43,814 bases of DNA from DATAXV01 sp036272915 (GTDB lineage: Bacteria; Chloroflexota; Dormibacteria; Dormibacterales; Dormibacteraceae), in assembly GCA_036272915.1 (NCBI GenBank), contig DATAXV010000164.1, positions 1 to 43,814 on the forward strand, given 5' to 3'. The notes below the pieces were generated by a model. That model did no database searches. It worked only from the letters and a program-made list of their open reading frames with translations, and was not told where the DNA came from. This document shows, piece after piece, positions 22,868-30,591 of the stretch (position 1 is its first letter; each line of letters begins with the position of its first letter). The translations under genes and the position numbers were made by a program.

Positions 22868-23408
22868 CTTTCGGAACGGAAGCACGTTCGAGTACGAAAA
22901 CAAGCTGGTGACCATCCTCAACGTCGAGCACATCAAGCTCGCCCGGGGGAGCGCCGTCATCAAGGCCAAGCTCAAGGACGTGCGCGCCGGCGCCATCTTC
23001 GAGCAGAGCTTCCGCAGCGGGGACAAGTACAAGGTGGCCCGGATCGAGAAGGCCGAGGCGACCTACCTCTACGCGGACAGCGACCTGCACCACTTCATGG
23101 ACAGCAGCAGCTACGAGCAGATCGCGCTCAACGCCGCCCAGATCGAGGACGTCCTCCCCTACCTGAAGGAGGGCAACCCGGTCCACCTGCTCCGCTACGA
23201 GGAGTCCGTCATCGGCGTCGAGCTCCCGATCACGGTGGAGCTTCAGATCACCGAGACCGAGCCCGGGCACAAGGGCGACACCGTCTCCGGCGCCACCAAG
23301 CCGGCGACGCTGGAGACCGGCGCCACGGTCCTGGTCCCGCTCTTCGTCAACCAGGGCGACCGGATCCGCGTCGACACTCGCACCGGGGCATACCTGGAGC
23401 GGGCCTGA
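22851..23408 (+). CDS. efp: Translation elongation factor P with Arg at the tip
   Basis: EF-P relieves ribosome stalling at polyproline. Starting at TTG 22851 (GGAG at 22840-22843) gives 185 residues, the standard family length, beginning MIETNDFRNGSTFE. Three domains are present, with the KOW-like N-domain, VRAGAIFEQSFRSGDK, and the C-terminal OB folds ending GDRIRVDTRTGAYLERA. The loop that carries the modified residue reads KLARGSA (29-35), with Arg32 at the position of the modified Lys and without the usual PGK. Arg-tip EF-P is known with EarP rhamnosylation; an unmodified form is also possible. No earP, epmA or ymfI gene is present here. Confidence 0.95.
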   Translation: MIETNDFRNGSTFEYENKLVTILNVEHIKLARGSAVIKAKLKDVRAGAIFEQSFRSGDKYKVARIEKAEATYLYADSDLHHFMDSSSYEQIALNAAQIEDVLPYLKEGNPVHLLRYEESVIGVELPITVELQITETEPGHKGDTVSGATKPATLETGATVLVPLFVNQGDRIRVDTRTGAYLERA

Positions 23409-23418
23409 CCCGCTCCGG

Positions 23419-23424
23419 TAAGAT
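23419..23424 (+). promoter_or_regulatory. -10-like TAAGAT before the Asp23 gene
   Basis: TAAGAT ends 9 bases before the ATG with no Shine-Dalgarno in between, consistent with a leaderless or nearly leaderless transcript. A similar TAAGATTGCC string stands at the end of the small membrane gene near 9059-9068. Confidence 0.35.
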
Positions 23425-23433
23425 TGCCAGGCG

Positions 23434-23793
23434 ATGGAGGCTACCCAGGGCGCGTCTCTCGGTCAGGTTCGGGTCGCCAACGAGGTCATTGCCAGCATCG
23501 CGGCGATGGCGGCGGGGGAGATCGACGGTGTCGCCGGCCTCGACGAGGCCAGCGCACGTCAGGTCGGCGACTGGATCAAGCGCGGCGCCGCCCATCGGGG
23601 CGTCCGGGTCTCGATCGACCCCCAGCGCCGGATCTATCTCCGCGTCTTCGTCACCGTGCAGTCTGGCCAGAGCCATCTCCGTGGCGTCGCCGAGCGCGTG
23701 CAGCAGAACGTGATCGAGGCGGTGGAGCGCATGCTCGGCCTGGAGGTCGGAGGTGTCGACGTCTTCGTCTCCAGCATCGCCTTCGTCGAGTAG
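23434..23793 (+). CDS. Asp23/Gls24-family envelope stress protein
   Basis: 119 residues of the Asp23/Gls24 (DUF322) family: VRVANEVIASIAAMAAGEIDGVAGL at the N-terminus, an IYLRVFVTVQSGQSH strand region and VQQNVIEAVERMLGLEVGGVDVFVSSI at the C-terminus. Members such as YqhY are soluble, associate with the membrane or the acetyl-CoA carboxylase genes, and lie next to nusB in Firmicutes, as here. The role is not well defined. The ATG at 23434 follows a TAAGAT hexamer. NusB begins 4 bases after its stop. Confidence 0.88.
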   Translation: MEATQGASLGQVRVANEVIASIAAMAAGEIDGVAGLDEASARQVGDWIKRGAAHRGVRVSIDPQRRIYLRVFVTVQSGQSHLRGVAERVQQNVIEAVERMLGLEVGGVDVFVSSIAFVE

Positions 23794-23797
23794 GCAT

Positions 23798-24211
23798 ATG
23801 CGCGCCGGTGGGCCGCGCCACCAGGCCCGTGAGCTTGCCTTGAAGGTTCTCTTCGAGCTGGAGAGCGGCTCCGAGGAGACGCCCGAGGCGGTGCTCGCCT
23901 ACCACGCCAAGGAGGCGGGCGTGAGCCCCGCCACGCGCACCTTCGCGGCGGAGCTGATCGGCGGCGTGCGGGAGAACGCGGAGCAGCTCGACGCGACCAT
24001 CCAGGGGTACTCCAAGAGCTGGAGCCTGGGGCAGATGGGCAAGGTCGACCGGATCGTGCTGCGGATCGCCATCTACGAGATCAGCATCGCTCGCAACGTG
24101 CCCGTCAAGGCCGCCATCAACGAGTCGATCCTGCTCGCCCAGACGTTCGCCAGCGATGAGTCGGGGCGCTTCGTCAATGGCATCCTCGGCCGTGTCGCGG
24201 AGACCGCCTGA
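23798..24211 (+). CDS. nusB: Transcription antitermination factor NusB
   Basis: 137 residues, an all-helical RNA-binding protein that acts with NusE/S10 on rRNA operon boxA. Signatures: RHQARELALKVLFELE at the N-terminus, ELIGGVRENAEQLDATI and the C-terminal VPVKAAINESILLAQTFASDESGRFVNGILGRV (quoted in parts). The ATG at 23798 gives the proper N-terminal arginine-rich start. It follows Asp23 and precedes the xseB-like gene by one base; efp-nusB proximity is conserved in actinobacteria. Confidence 0.94.
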   Translation: MRAGGPRHQARELALKVLFELESGSEETPEAVLAYHAKEAGVSPATRTFAAELIGGVRENAEQLDATIQGYSKSWSLGQMGKVDRIVLRIAIYEISIARNVPVKAAINESILLAQTFASDESGRFVNGILGRVAETA

Positions 24212-24212
24212 G

Positions 24213-24422
24213 GTGGCCGACGTCGAGCCGTCGGTGGACGCGCTGCTGACCGGTCTGGAGCAGGCTCTGTCCGGTCTCGGCGACCAGTCCGCGCCCCTGG
24301 ACCGGCTGGTCTCCGACCACGAGCGGGCGTCCCGCCTGCTGCGTGAGGCGGAGCGGCGTCTGGAGCGTCTGGGCGAGGAGGCCCGGCTGCTCCAGGAGCG
24401 GATCACCCCGGACCGCCCGTGA
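24213..24422 (+). CDS. xseB: Probable exonuclease VII small subunit-like protein
   Basis: 69 residues predicted as two helices forming a coiled coil. LLTGLEQALSGL then LVSDHERASRLLREAERRLERL resembles the XseB pattern (LEEIV...LFERG...CRELLDEAEQRVEEL), including the conserved EAE-R-LE stretch. XseB is the regulatory subunit of exonuclease VII, which degrades single-stranded DNA. The large subunit xseA is not next to it, as would be usual. The GTG at 24213 follows the nusB stop by one base and the TGA overlaps the next gene (GTGA). Other short coiled-coil proteins could look similar. Confidence 0.55.
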   Translation: MADVEPSVDALLTGLEQALSGLGDQSAPLDRLVSDHERASRLLREAERRLERLGEEARLLQERITPDRP

Positions 24423-24835
24423 GATACATCCTCCCGGCCGTCCTCGCCTGGGCCATCGCCCAGACCCTGAAGGTGGTCCTCCGCTCCTTCGAGCAGCGCC
24501 GGCTGAACCTGCGGACGCTGGCCGACACCGGTGGCATGCCCAGCTCCCACTCGGCCCTGGTCATGGCCCTCACCACCTCGGTCGGACGGCTCGACGGGCT
24601 CGCCTCATCGACCTTCGCCGTGGCCCTGATCTTCTCCTTCGTGGTCATGTATGACGCGCAGGGCGTACGCCGCGCCGCGGGCCGGCAGGCAGAGGTGCTG
24701 AACCGCCTGATCGAGGACGTCTTCGGCCACCGCGGCGTGAGCGAGGGACACCTCCGCGAGCTGCTCGGCCACACGCCGATCGAGGTCCTGGTGGGCGCCG
24801 TCCTGGGGATCGGCGTCGGCCTGCTCCCGATCTGA
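24419..24835 (+). CDS. Divergent PAP2-family membrane protein (YuiD/DUF212)
   Basis: 138 residues, about four transmembrane segments. The key motif is DTGGMPSSHSALVMALTTSVG (quoted up to 20: DTGGMPSSHSALVMALTTS), the SSH of acid-phosphatase-related PAP2, and YDAQGVRRAAGRQAEVLN, both typical of the divergent PAP2/YuiD family; a second His-containing motif HTPIEVLVGAVLG follows. Likely an integral membrane phosphatase-related protein acting on a lipid phosphate, substrate unknown. GTG start overlaps the xseB-like stop and tlyA starts 1 base after its stop. Confidence 0.9.
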   Translation: MRYILPAVLAWAIAQTLKVVLRSFEQRRLNLRTLADTGGMPSSHSALVMALTTSVGRLDGLASSTFAVALIFSFVVMYDAQGVRRAAGRQAEVLNRLIEDVFGHRGVSEGHLRELLGHTPIEVLVGAVLGIGVGLLPI

Positions 24836-24836
24836 C

Positions 24837-25592
24837 ATGCCCGGGTCTCGGCCCCGATCCCGGCGGCTGGACATCGCCCTCCAGGAACAGGGCCTCGTGG
24901 AGTCGGTGGAGCGTGCCCGGGTGCTGATCATGGCCGGCGAGGTCAGGGTCGCCGGGGAGCGGGTTCGGGTACCCTCGCAGCCGGTGCGTGAGGACCAGGC
25001 GCTGGAGCTGATCACCCCGGCCCGCTACGTCAGCCGGGGCGGGGAGAAGCTGGCTGGCGCCCTGGACGAGTTCGACGTCGCCGTCGAGGGCCGGACCTGC
25101 GCCGACGTCGGCGCCTCCACCGGCGGCTTCACCGACGTGCTCCTGCAGCGCGGCGCCCTTCGCGTCTACGCGATCGACGTCGGCCGCGGCCAGCTGCACT
25201 GGCGTCTGCGCCAGGATGACCGGGTGGTGCTCATGGAGGGCGTCAACGCCCGCCTCCTGGAATCGCTGCCCGAGCCGGTCGGCCTGATCACCGTCGACGT
25301 CTCCTTCATCGGCCTGGAGGCGGTCATGCCCGCCCTCCGGCGGGCCGCTCCCGGGGCGGAGTTCGTGGTCCTCTTCAAGCCCCAGTTCCAGGTTCCGCGG
25401 GGGCGGGTGGAGAGGGGCGGCGTGGTCAGGGACGAGAACGCCGTGGCCGAGGCGCTCGAGGCCTTTCAAGGCTTCTGCGACGAGGCCGGGATCGAGGTCG
25501 CGGGCAGGGTGCTGGCGGCGCTGAAGGGACCGGCGGGCAACCAGGAACACCTGCTCCACCTGCTGCCGCGACGCGTGGGGGAGGCGGGATGA
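24837..25592 (+). CDS. tlyA: TlyA-type rRNA 2'-O-methyltransferase
   Basis: 251 residues: an N-terminal S4 RNA-binding domain (LDIALQEQGLVESVERARVL, about 11-75) and an FtsJ/RrmJ-like methyltransferase domain. SAM-binding DVGASTGGFTDVLLQRGA, RYVSRGGEKL, VDVSFI and LFKPQFQV carry the K-D-K-E type catalytic residues. TlyA of mycobacteria 2'-O-methylates 16S and 23S rRNA and confers capreomycin sensitivity; proteins of this family are often misnamed haemolysins. The tlyA-nadK-recN order is conserved across Gram-positive bacteria. It overlaps nadK by 4 bases (ATGA). Confidence 0.93.
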   Translation: MPGSRPRSRRLDIALQEQGLVESVERARVLIMAGEVRVAGERVRVPSQPVREDQALELITPARYVSRGGEKLAGALDEFDVAVEGRTCADVGASTGGFTDVLLQRGALRVYAIDVGRGQLHWRLRQDDRVVLMEGVNARLLESLPEPVGLITVDVSFIGLEAVMPALRRAAPGAEFVVLFKPQFQVPRGRVERGGVVRDENAVAEALEAFQGFCDEAGIEVAGRVLAALKGPAGNQEHLLHLLPRRVGEAG

Positions 25593-26461
25593 GCGGGAAC
25601 CGGGACATGGTCGGGATCCTCCGCCACCGGCAGGTGGCCGCCGACATCTCCTGCCTGAACGAGGCCCACCGCATCCTGGAGGCGGCGGGTCTGCAGACCT
25701 GGGAGGTCGTCCGCGACGCGCCCTACACCAGTCGCGACGGCCGCGATCTCTCCCGGACCCGGCTGCTGCTCACGCTGGGCGGCGACGGCACCCTGCTCCA
25801 TGGAGCACGGCTGGCGGCGCCGCGCGGGATCCCGCTGCTCGGGGTGAACCTGGGACGGCTCGGCTTCCTGACCGAGCTGGAGGCGGACGAGCTGGCCAGC
25901 GGTCTGGAGCGCTTTCTGGCCGACGAGCACTGGCTGGACGAGCGGACCCTGCTCGACATCGAGGTCGTCCGTGAGGATCGCCGGCTGGTCAAGGCGGTCG
26001 GGCTCAACGAGGCCGTGGTCGAGCGCGCCACCAGCGGCCAGCTCCTGCGCCTGCGGGTGCTGGTCGACAGCCAGGAGGTGGGGGTCTTCGACGCCGACGG
26101 CGTGATCGCGGCCACCTCGACCGGGTCGACGTCGTACGCGCTCGCCGCCGGCGGGCCCATCCTCGACCCTCGCGTGAGCGGCCTGGTGCTGGTGCCGATG
26201 CTCCCCTTCGCCCTGACCATGCGGCCGATCGTCTTCCCGCCCAAGCAGGCGCTGACGGTCGAGATCACCCGCGCCGTGGGACAGCTCAGCGTCGACGGCC
26301 GCCGGATGCGTAGCCTGCAGGAGGGCGACCGGGTGCGGGTCGCGAGCCATGATCAGCCCCTGTGCCTGGTCCGGTTCAGCCCGCGCGAGCGCTTCTATTC
26401 GCTGCTGAGGGAGAAGCTGGGCTGGGGTCTGCCTCTGGTTCCCACCGTTCGCCGCGGCTGA
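25589..26461 (+). CDS. nadK: NAD kinase
   Basis: 290 residues; makes NADP from NAD and ATP or polyphosphate. Seen: the GGDGTLL motif (LTLGGDGTLLHGARL), GVNLGRLGFLTEL, NEAVVERA and the glycine/Ser/Thr-rich ATSTGSTSYALAAGGPILDP. Length and order of motifs are normal. ATG at 25589 overlaps the tlyA stop. recN follows from its own promoter. Confidence 0.96.
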   Translation: MSGNRDMVGILRHRQVAADISCLNEAHRILEAAGLQTWEVVRDAPYTSRDGRDLSRTRLLLTLGGDGTLLHGARLAAPRGIPLLGVNLGRLGFLTELEADELASGLERFLADEHWLDERTLLDIEVVREDRRLVKAVGLNEAVVERATSGQLLRLRVLVDSQEVGVFDADGVIAATSTGSTSYALAAGGPILDPRVSGLVLVPMLPFALTMRPIVFPPKQALTVEITRAVGQLSVDGRRMRSLQEGDRVRVASHDQPLCLVRFSPRERFYSLLREKLGWGLPLVPTVRRG

Positions 26462-26466
26462 GGCGG

Positions 26467-26495
26467 TTGCGGACCGTACGTCTGTTCGTTACAAT
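26467..26495 (+). promoter_or_regulatory. recN promoter, probably leaderless
   Basis: TTGCGG (26467-26472), a 17-base spacer and TACAAT (26490-26495). The ATG of recN follows 8 bases later, so transcription would start at or within 2 bases of the start codon. No Shine-Dalgarno is present. This is the best-formed promoter in the window. Confidence 0.65.
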
Positions 26496-26503
26496 GCCGC
26501 ACC

Positions 26504-28162
26504 ATGGCGGTTGCTATCGAACAAGCCTGGCAGGGATGCCCAGACGGCGAGCCCTCGACCGGCGGGCTCCTTCGCAGCCTGCGCGTCCGCGACCTGGTCC
26601 TGGTCGACGAGGCCGAGGTCCGTTTCGGACCGGGGCTCAATCTGCTCACCGGTGAGACCGGCAGCGGCAAGACCCTGATCGTCGATGCCCTGGGTCTGGC
26701 GCTGGGCGCGGCGGGAAGTGTCGACCAGGTCCGCCGCGGCGGGCGGCGGGCGCTGGCCGAGGCCAGCTTCGACACCTCCGACGGGGAGCGCGTCCTGGGC
26801 CGGGAGATCGGCCGCCGCAGCGTCGCCCGGCTGGACGGCGCCATGGTCGGGGTCAGGGAGCTGGCCGAGGAGGCCCGGCGGCGGGTCAGCATCCACGGCC
26901 AGCATGACCAGCACACGCTGCTCGACCCGGTGACGCAGGCCGCCCTGCTCGACCGGCACGCCGGAGCCGTCGACGTTCAGCGTCGGGTGGCCGAGGCCCA
27001 CGCGGGCTGGACGGCCGCCGAGGAGCGGCTCCAGGGTCTGCGGCGCCTGCAGGCGCGGGGCGATCGCGAGACCGCCTACCTTCGCTGGCAGCTGGAGGAG
27101 ATCTGCGCCGCCGACCCCCAGCCGGGGGAGGACGAGAGCCTGCGCCAGGAGCGCTCGGCGGTGCGCCACGCCGCCCGCCTCTCGGAGCTGTCGGAGGCCG
27201 CCCTGAGCGGGCTCCGGGACGACGGCATCGCCGCCGCCGCCGGCTCGGTCCGGCAGGCGGCCGGGCTGGACGCGCGGCTGGAGGAGCTCGCCGCCCGCCT
27301 CGAGGCGCTGGAGGAGGAGGCCGTCGAGGCCGCCGCCGACCTTCGCCGCTACGCCGAGCTGATCGACTCCGACCCCGAGCGCCTGGAGCGGATCGAGAGC
27401 CGGCTGGCGACCCTCGAGCAGCTGCAGCGGAAGTACGGCGGGTCTCTGGAGTCGGTCCTCGAGGAGCGCCACAAGCTGGAGATCCAGCTGGGCGAGGCCG
27501 AGGACGTCAGCGCCGGTCTGGAGGGCGCCGAGCGGGCGGTCGAAGAGGCCCGTCGCGGGCTGGAGCGGGCGGCCGCGGCGCTGACCCGGCTGCGGCGCAA
27601 GGGCGCCACCGACCTGGGCCGGGCGGTGTCCTCGGAGCTGCGCGGCCTGCGCCTCGAGGAGGCCCGGTTCGAGGTCGGGCTGCTGCCGCGGCTGGAGATC
27701 GCCGCCAACGGGGCTGAGGAGATCGAGATGTGCTTCTCGGCCAACCCCGGCGAGCCCTGCGCGGCCCTGGCCAGGGTCGCCTCCGGGGGCGAGCTCTCAC
27801 GGGTGATGCTGGCGATCGAGACGGTGGCGGCTCGGAGCAACCACACGCCGACCCTGGTCTTCGACGAGGTCGACACCGGCATCGGCGGCGAGACCGCCTT
27901 CGAGGTCGGGCGCCGGCTCAAGACGCTGGGCGATTCGCACCAGGTTCTCGTCGTCACCCACCTGGCCCAGATCGCCTGCTTCGCCGATCACCACCTCGTG
28001 GTGGAGAAGGCGATGGGCGCCGACGGCAGGCGGGTGGTGAGGGTCCGCGAGCTGACCACGCTGGACGAGCGCGCCGCCGAGCTGGCCCGGATGATGAGCG
28101 GGCCGGTGACGGAGAAGGCGCTGGCCCGAGCCCGGGAGCTGATGGAGCAGGCCGGCCGCTGA
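26504..28162 (+). CDS. recN: DNA repair protein RecN
   Basis: 552 residues, SMC-like ATPase for double-strand break repair. Walker A GETGSGKTLIVDA (about 49-61), long central coiled-coil region (about 170-375), signature ASGGELSRVMLAIE and Walker B LVFDEVDTGIGG. The N-terminus has about 25 residues before the conserved LRVRDLVLVDEAEV strand, longer than usual; the ATG at 26504 is supported by the promoter placement. It is the last gene of the tlyA-nadK-recN group and converges with the regulator gene with a 2-base gap. Confidence 0.95.
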   Translation: MAVAIEQAWQGCPDGEPSTGGLLRSLRVRDLVLVDEAEVRFGPGLNLLTGETGSGKTLIVDALGLALGAAGSVDQVRRGGRRALAEASFDTSDGERVLGREIGRRSVARLDGAMVGVRELAEEARRRVSIHGQHDQHTLLDPVTQAALLDRHAGAVDVQRRVAEAHAGWTAAEERLQGLRRLQARGDRETAYLRWQLEEICAADPQPGEDESLRQERSAVRHAARLSELSEAALSGLRDDGIAAAAGSVRQAAGLDARLEELAARLEALEEEAVEAAADLRRYAELIDSDPERLERIESRLATLEQLQRKYGGSLESVLEERHKLEIQLGEAEDVSAGLEGAERAVEEARRGLERAAAALTRLRRKGATDLGRAVSSELRGLRLEEARFEVGLLPRLEIAANGAEEIEMCFSANPGEPCAALARVASGGELSRVMLAIETVAARSNHTPTLVFDEVDTGIGGETAFEVGRRLKTLGDSHQVLVVTHLAQIACFADHHLVVEKAMGADGRRVVRVRELTTLDERAAELARMMSGPVTEKALARARELMEQAGR

Positions 28163-28164
28163 CC

Positions 28165-29124
28165 TCAGCCCGGCCCCGGCCGGGCGCCGTCGGCCAGGAC
28201 GGCGATCCCGTCGAGCAGGCGCTGGACCCCGAACTCGAAGATCGTGTCCAGGTCGAAGTCGTACCGGGCCGCGACCACCCTCTCGAAGGCCGGGAACTGG
28301 CCCTGGGCGATGGCGCTGCGGAAGGCCGGCTCCTGGGTCGTCATCCACTCCTCGTTGTCCATCCCGCTTGACGCCTCGGCCTCGGCCTCCATCTCGAGGT
28401 TGACGGCCACGCCGCGCACGTAGTTGAAGAGCGTGATGTGGCAGGTGAGGCTGGTGGACGGGTCGAGCCCGGCCTCGTCGAAGGCGGCGAGCACGGCCTC
28501 GGTGTAGGCCATTCCGGTGACGATCAGCTGGGGCCGCGTCACCGACATCACCGCCGGCAGCCAGGGGTGGCGGCGGAAGACCGTCCACAGAGCGCCGACC
28601 GCGCGCTCCACGCGTGCCCTCCAGCCGGCGGCGGGATCGACGCCGAGGGCCGCCTGCCCGAAGACGGCGTCCATCATCCGGAGCAGGAGGTCGTCCTTGT
28701 CGGCGACGTGCCGGTAGAGGGACATGGTCGCCACGCCGGTGTCGGATGCGACGCGGCGCATGGAGAGCGAGGCCAGGCCCTCGGCGTCGGCGATCGCCAC
28801 CGCGGCGGAGACGATGTGCTCGAGCTCCAGCGCCGGCTCCGCGCCCGGGCGCCGGCGCGAGGCGCGCGTGCCCGGTTCCGTGCGCAGTCCCGGTAGGGGG
28901 GCGCGCTCGGCGACGACCGTGCCGGCGCCCGGCGTGGCCCGGACCAGGCCCTCCTGGCGCAGCGTGACCAGCACCTTGGTCGCCGTGGCCATGGCCACCC
29001 CCCAGCGCCGCGTGATCTCCCGGGTCGAGGGAACGCGATCTCCGGGCGACAGCTCGCCGCTCCCGATGCGTGCCCGGAGCTCGGCCGCGATCCGAGCGTA
29101 GGGCGGCGGTTCCGATCCCGTCAT
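28165..29124 (-). CDS. GntR-TetR fusion transcriptional regulator
   Basis: 319 residues with two DNA-binding modules. First, a GntR-type winged HTH (about 8-70): YARIAAELRARIGSGELSPG, then RVPSTREITRRWGVAMATATKV. Second, after an Arg/Pro linker, a TetR-type HTH (about 103-150): AVAIADAEGLASLSMRRVAS then ATMSLYRHVADKDDLL, followed by a TetR C-terminal ligand/dimer domain. Fusions of this kind occur in actinobacteria. It probably represses itself and the divergent FAD monooxygenase in response to a small hydrophobic ligand. The ATG has a strong Shine-Dalgarno AAGGAGG (29129-29135, complement) 4 bases upstream, and the operator-like site abuts it. Ligand unknown. Confidence 0.85.
   Translation of the reverse strand: MTGSEPPPYARIAAELRARIGSGELSPGDRVPSTREITRRWGVAMATATKVLVTLRQEGLVRATPGAGTVVAERAPLPGLRTEPGTRASRRRPGAEPALELEHIVSAAVAIADAEGLASLSMRRVASDTGVATMSLYRHVADKDDLLLRMMDAVFGQAALGVDPAAGWRARVERAVGALWTVFRRHPWLPAVMSVTRPQLIVTGMAYTEAVLAAFDEAGLDPSTSLTCHITLFNYVRGVAVNLEMEAEAEASSGMDNEEWMTTQEPAFRSAIAQGQFPAFERVVAARYDFDLDTIFEFGVQRLLDGIAVLADGARPGPG
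28168..28185. terminator. Hairpin at the recN / regulator convergence
   Basis: GCCCGGC (28168-28174) pairs with GCCGGGC (28179-28185) around a 4-base loop, 5 bases after the recN stop and inside the C-terminal codons of the opposing gene. It could stop recN transcription. No T-tract. Confidence 0.4.
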
Positions 29125-29135
29125 CCGGCCTCCTT

Positions 29136-29147
29136 CCGCACTAGTAC
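29136..29147. promoter_or_regulatory. Operator-like site, regulator side
   Basis: CCGCACTAGTAC, the exact reverse complement of the site at 29218-29229. The core GYACTAGTRC is nearly palindromic. It touches the Shine-Dalgarno of the regulator gene, so binding would block its expression. Confidence 0.6.
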
Positions 29148-29217
29148 GCTGATGTGTCCAAGCGTAGCCGAACCGAGAACGACGGAGTGCTCGAATTCCA
29201 CTCGGCCCAATTCCAAT

Positions 29218-29229
29218 GTACTAGTGCGG
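29218..29229. promoter_or_regulatory. Operator-like site, monooxygenase side
   Basis: GTACTAGTGCGG, exact inverted copy of 29136-29147 with centres 82 bases apart. It lies 20 bases upstream of the -35 of the monooxygenase promoter. The pair fits binding by the divergent GntR-TetR regulator, with looping possible. Confidence 0.6.
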
Positions 29230-29249
29230 TCTCGCGGTTTTCAACCTGT

Positions 29250-29278
29250 TTGACGCGAGTGTATGTACGTTGTACGCT
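29250..29278 (+). promoter_or_regulatory. Promoter of the FAD monooxygenase gene
   Basis: TTGACG (29250-29255), 17-base spacer, TACGCT (29273-29278). The GTG start begins 7 bases after the -10, so the message should be leaderless. GTAC-GTT-GTAC (29265-29275) overlaps the -10 and may be a further binding site. Confidence 0.6.
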
Positions 29279-29285
29279 ACCGCGT

Positions 29286-30533
29286 GTGCAGAACCAAGAC
29301 GTGCTCATCTCGGGCGCCGGCGTCGCCGGACCCGCACTCGCCTACTGGCTGCGCCGGAGAGGCTTCAAACCGACCGTCGTCGAGCGGGCTTCGTCGCCCC
29401 GGCCGGGCGGTCAGACCGTCGACCTGCGTGGTGCCGGCCGCACCGTCGTCGAGCGCATGGGTCTGATGGAGCGGATGCGGGCGGTGAGCGTCGAGCAGCG
29501 CGGCATGGCCATCATCGATGGGCGGGGGCGGGTCCGGGCGCGGATGCCGGCCGAGCTCTTCGGCGGCGAGGGGATCATCTCCGAGATCGAGCTGCTCCGC
29601 GGGGATCTGGCCGAGGTCCTCTACCAGGCGACGGTCCCCGGGGTGGAGTACCTCTTCGACGACACGGTGACCGGTCTCGAGCAGGATCGGGCCGGGGTCA
29701 CCGTCAGCTTCGAGCGGTCGGCGCCGAGGCGCTTCGGGCTGGTTGTCGGCGCCGACGGGCTGCACTCGGTGGTCCGCGGGCTGGCCTTCGGCCCGGAGTC
29801 GACCTGCATCCGCTCGCTCGGCCTCTACGGCGCCATCTTCACCATCCCCGCCGAGCTCGAGCTGGACGGCTGGTACCTGATGTACAACGCCCCCGGCGGC
29901 AGGGTCGCGTCGGTCCGTCCCGGGCGGCTGCCCGGCGAGATCAAGGCGGCGCTCAACTTCCGCTCCGAGCCGATCGACTACGACCGCCGCGATCTGGCCC
30001 AGCAGCGCGACCTCCTCGCCCGCCGCATGGCCGGGGTCGGGTGGGAGGTGCCGAGGCTGCTGGAGGCGATGCGCACCGCGCCGGACTTCTTCTTCGACTC
30101 GACCGGCCAGGTCCACCTGGAGCGGTGGAGCGCGGGCCGGGTCGTCCTGCTCGGCGACGCCGGCTACTGCCCGACCCCGCTGACCGGGCTGGGCACCAGC
30201 CTGGCCCTGGTCGGGGCCTACATCCTCGCCGGGGAGCTGGCCGCCGCCGACGGCGATCACGCGCACGCCTTCGCCGCCTACGAGGAGGTGATGCGGCCCT
30301 ACGTCCGCCAGGCCCAGGAGCTGCCGCCGGGCGGTGTCGGCGGGTTCGCCCCGGGGAGCGCGCTCACCATCCGTCTCCGCACCGCCTCGATGCGCTGGAT
30401 GACGCGGTGGCCCCTGCGCGCCCTCATCGCCGGGCAGTTCGCCAAGGCCCAGAGCATCGACCTCCCCGACTACGACCGCGGCGAGCGCGGCGCCGGCCGG
30501 GAGGAGGTCGTCGCCGGCCGCCTCGCGAGCTGA
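29286..30533 (+). CDS. FAD-dependent monooxygenase (PHBH/UbiH-like)
   Basis: 415 residues of the flavin aromatic hydroxylase family (group A monooxygenases). N-terminal Rossmann motif VLISGAGVAGPALAYWLRRR (GxGxxG), the mid DG motif VVGADGLHSVVRG, and the C-terminal FAD motif VVLLGDAGYCPTPLTGLGTS in which GD is intact. Such enzymes hydroxylate aromatic compounds or inactivate antibiotics such as tetracyclines and rifamycins; the substrate cannot be told. GTG at 29286 gives the canonical short N-terminus before the first beta strand; the open frame upstream includes the promoter and is not coding. The divergent regulator probably controls it. Confidence 0.88.
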   Translation: MQNQDVLISGAGVAGPALAYWLRRRGFKPTVVERASSPRPGGQTVDLRGAGRTVVERMGLMERMRAVSVEQRGMAIIDGRGRVRARMPAELFGGEGIISEIELLRGDLAEVLYQATVPGVEYLFDDTVTGLEQDRAGVTVSFERSAPRRFGLVVGADGLHSVVRGLAFGPESTCIRSLGLYGAIFTIPAELELDGWYLMYNAPGGRVASVRPGRLPGEIKAALNFRSEPIDYDRRDLAQQRDLLARRMAGVGWEVPRLLEAMRTAPDFFFDSTGQVHLERWSAGRVVLLGDAGYCPTPLTGLGTSLALVGAYILAGELAAADGDHAHAFAAYEEVMRPYVRQAQELPPGGVGGFAPGSALTIRLRTASMRWMTRWPLRALIAGQFAKAQSIDLPDYDRGERGAGREEVVAGRLAS

Positions 30534-30550
30534 GCCCCGACGCCCCACCC

Positions 30551-30581
30551 TCTCGGCCGCGTCACCTCGATGTGGCCGAGA
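30551..30581 (+). terminator. Hairpin after the monooxygenase gene
   Basis: TCTCGGCC (30551-30558) and GGCCGAGA (30574-30581) form an 8-bp stem with a 15-base loop between the monooxygenase stop and the DUF1275 start. No T-tract follows. Confidence 0.4.
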
Positions 30582-30591
30582 CTTGTCCGGT

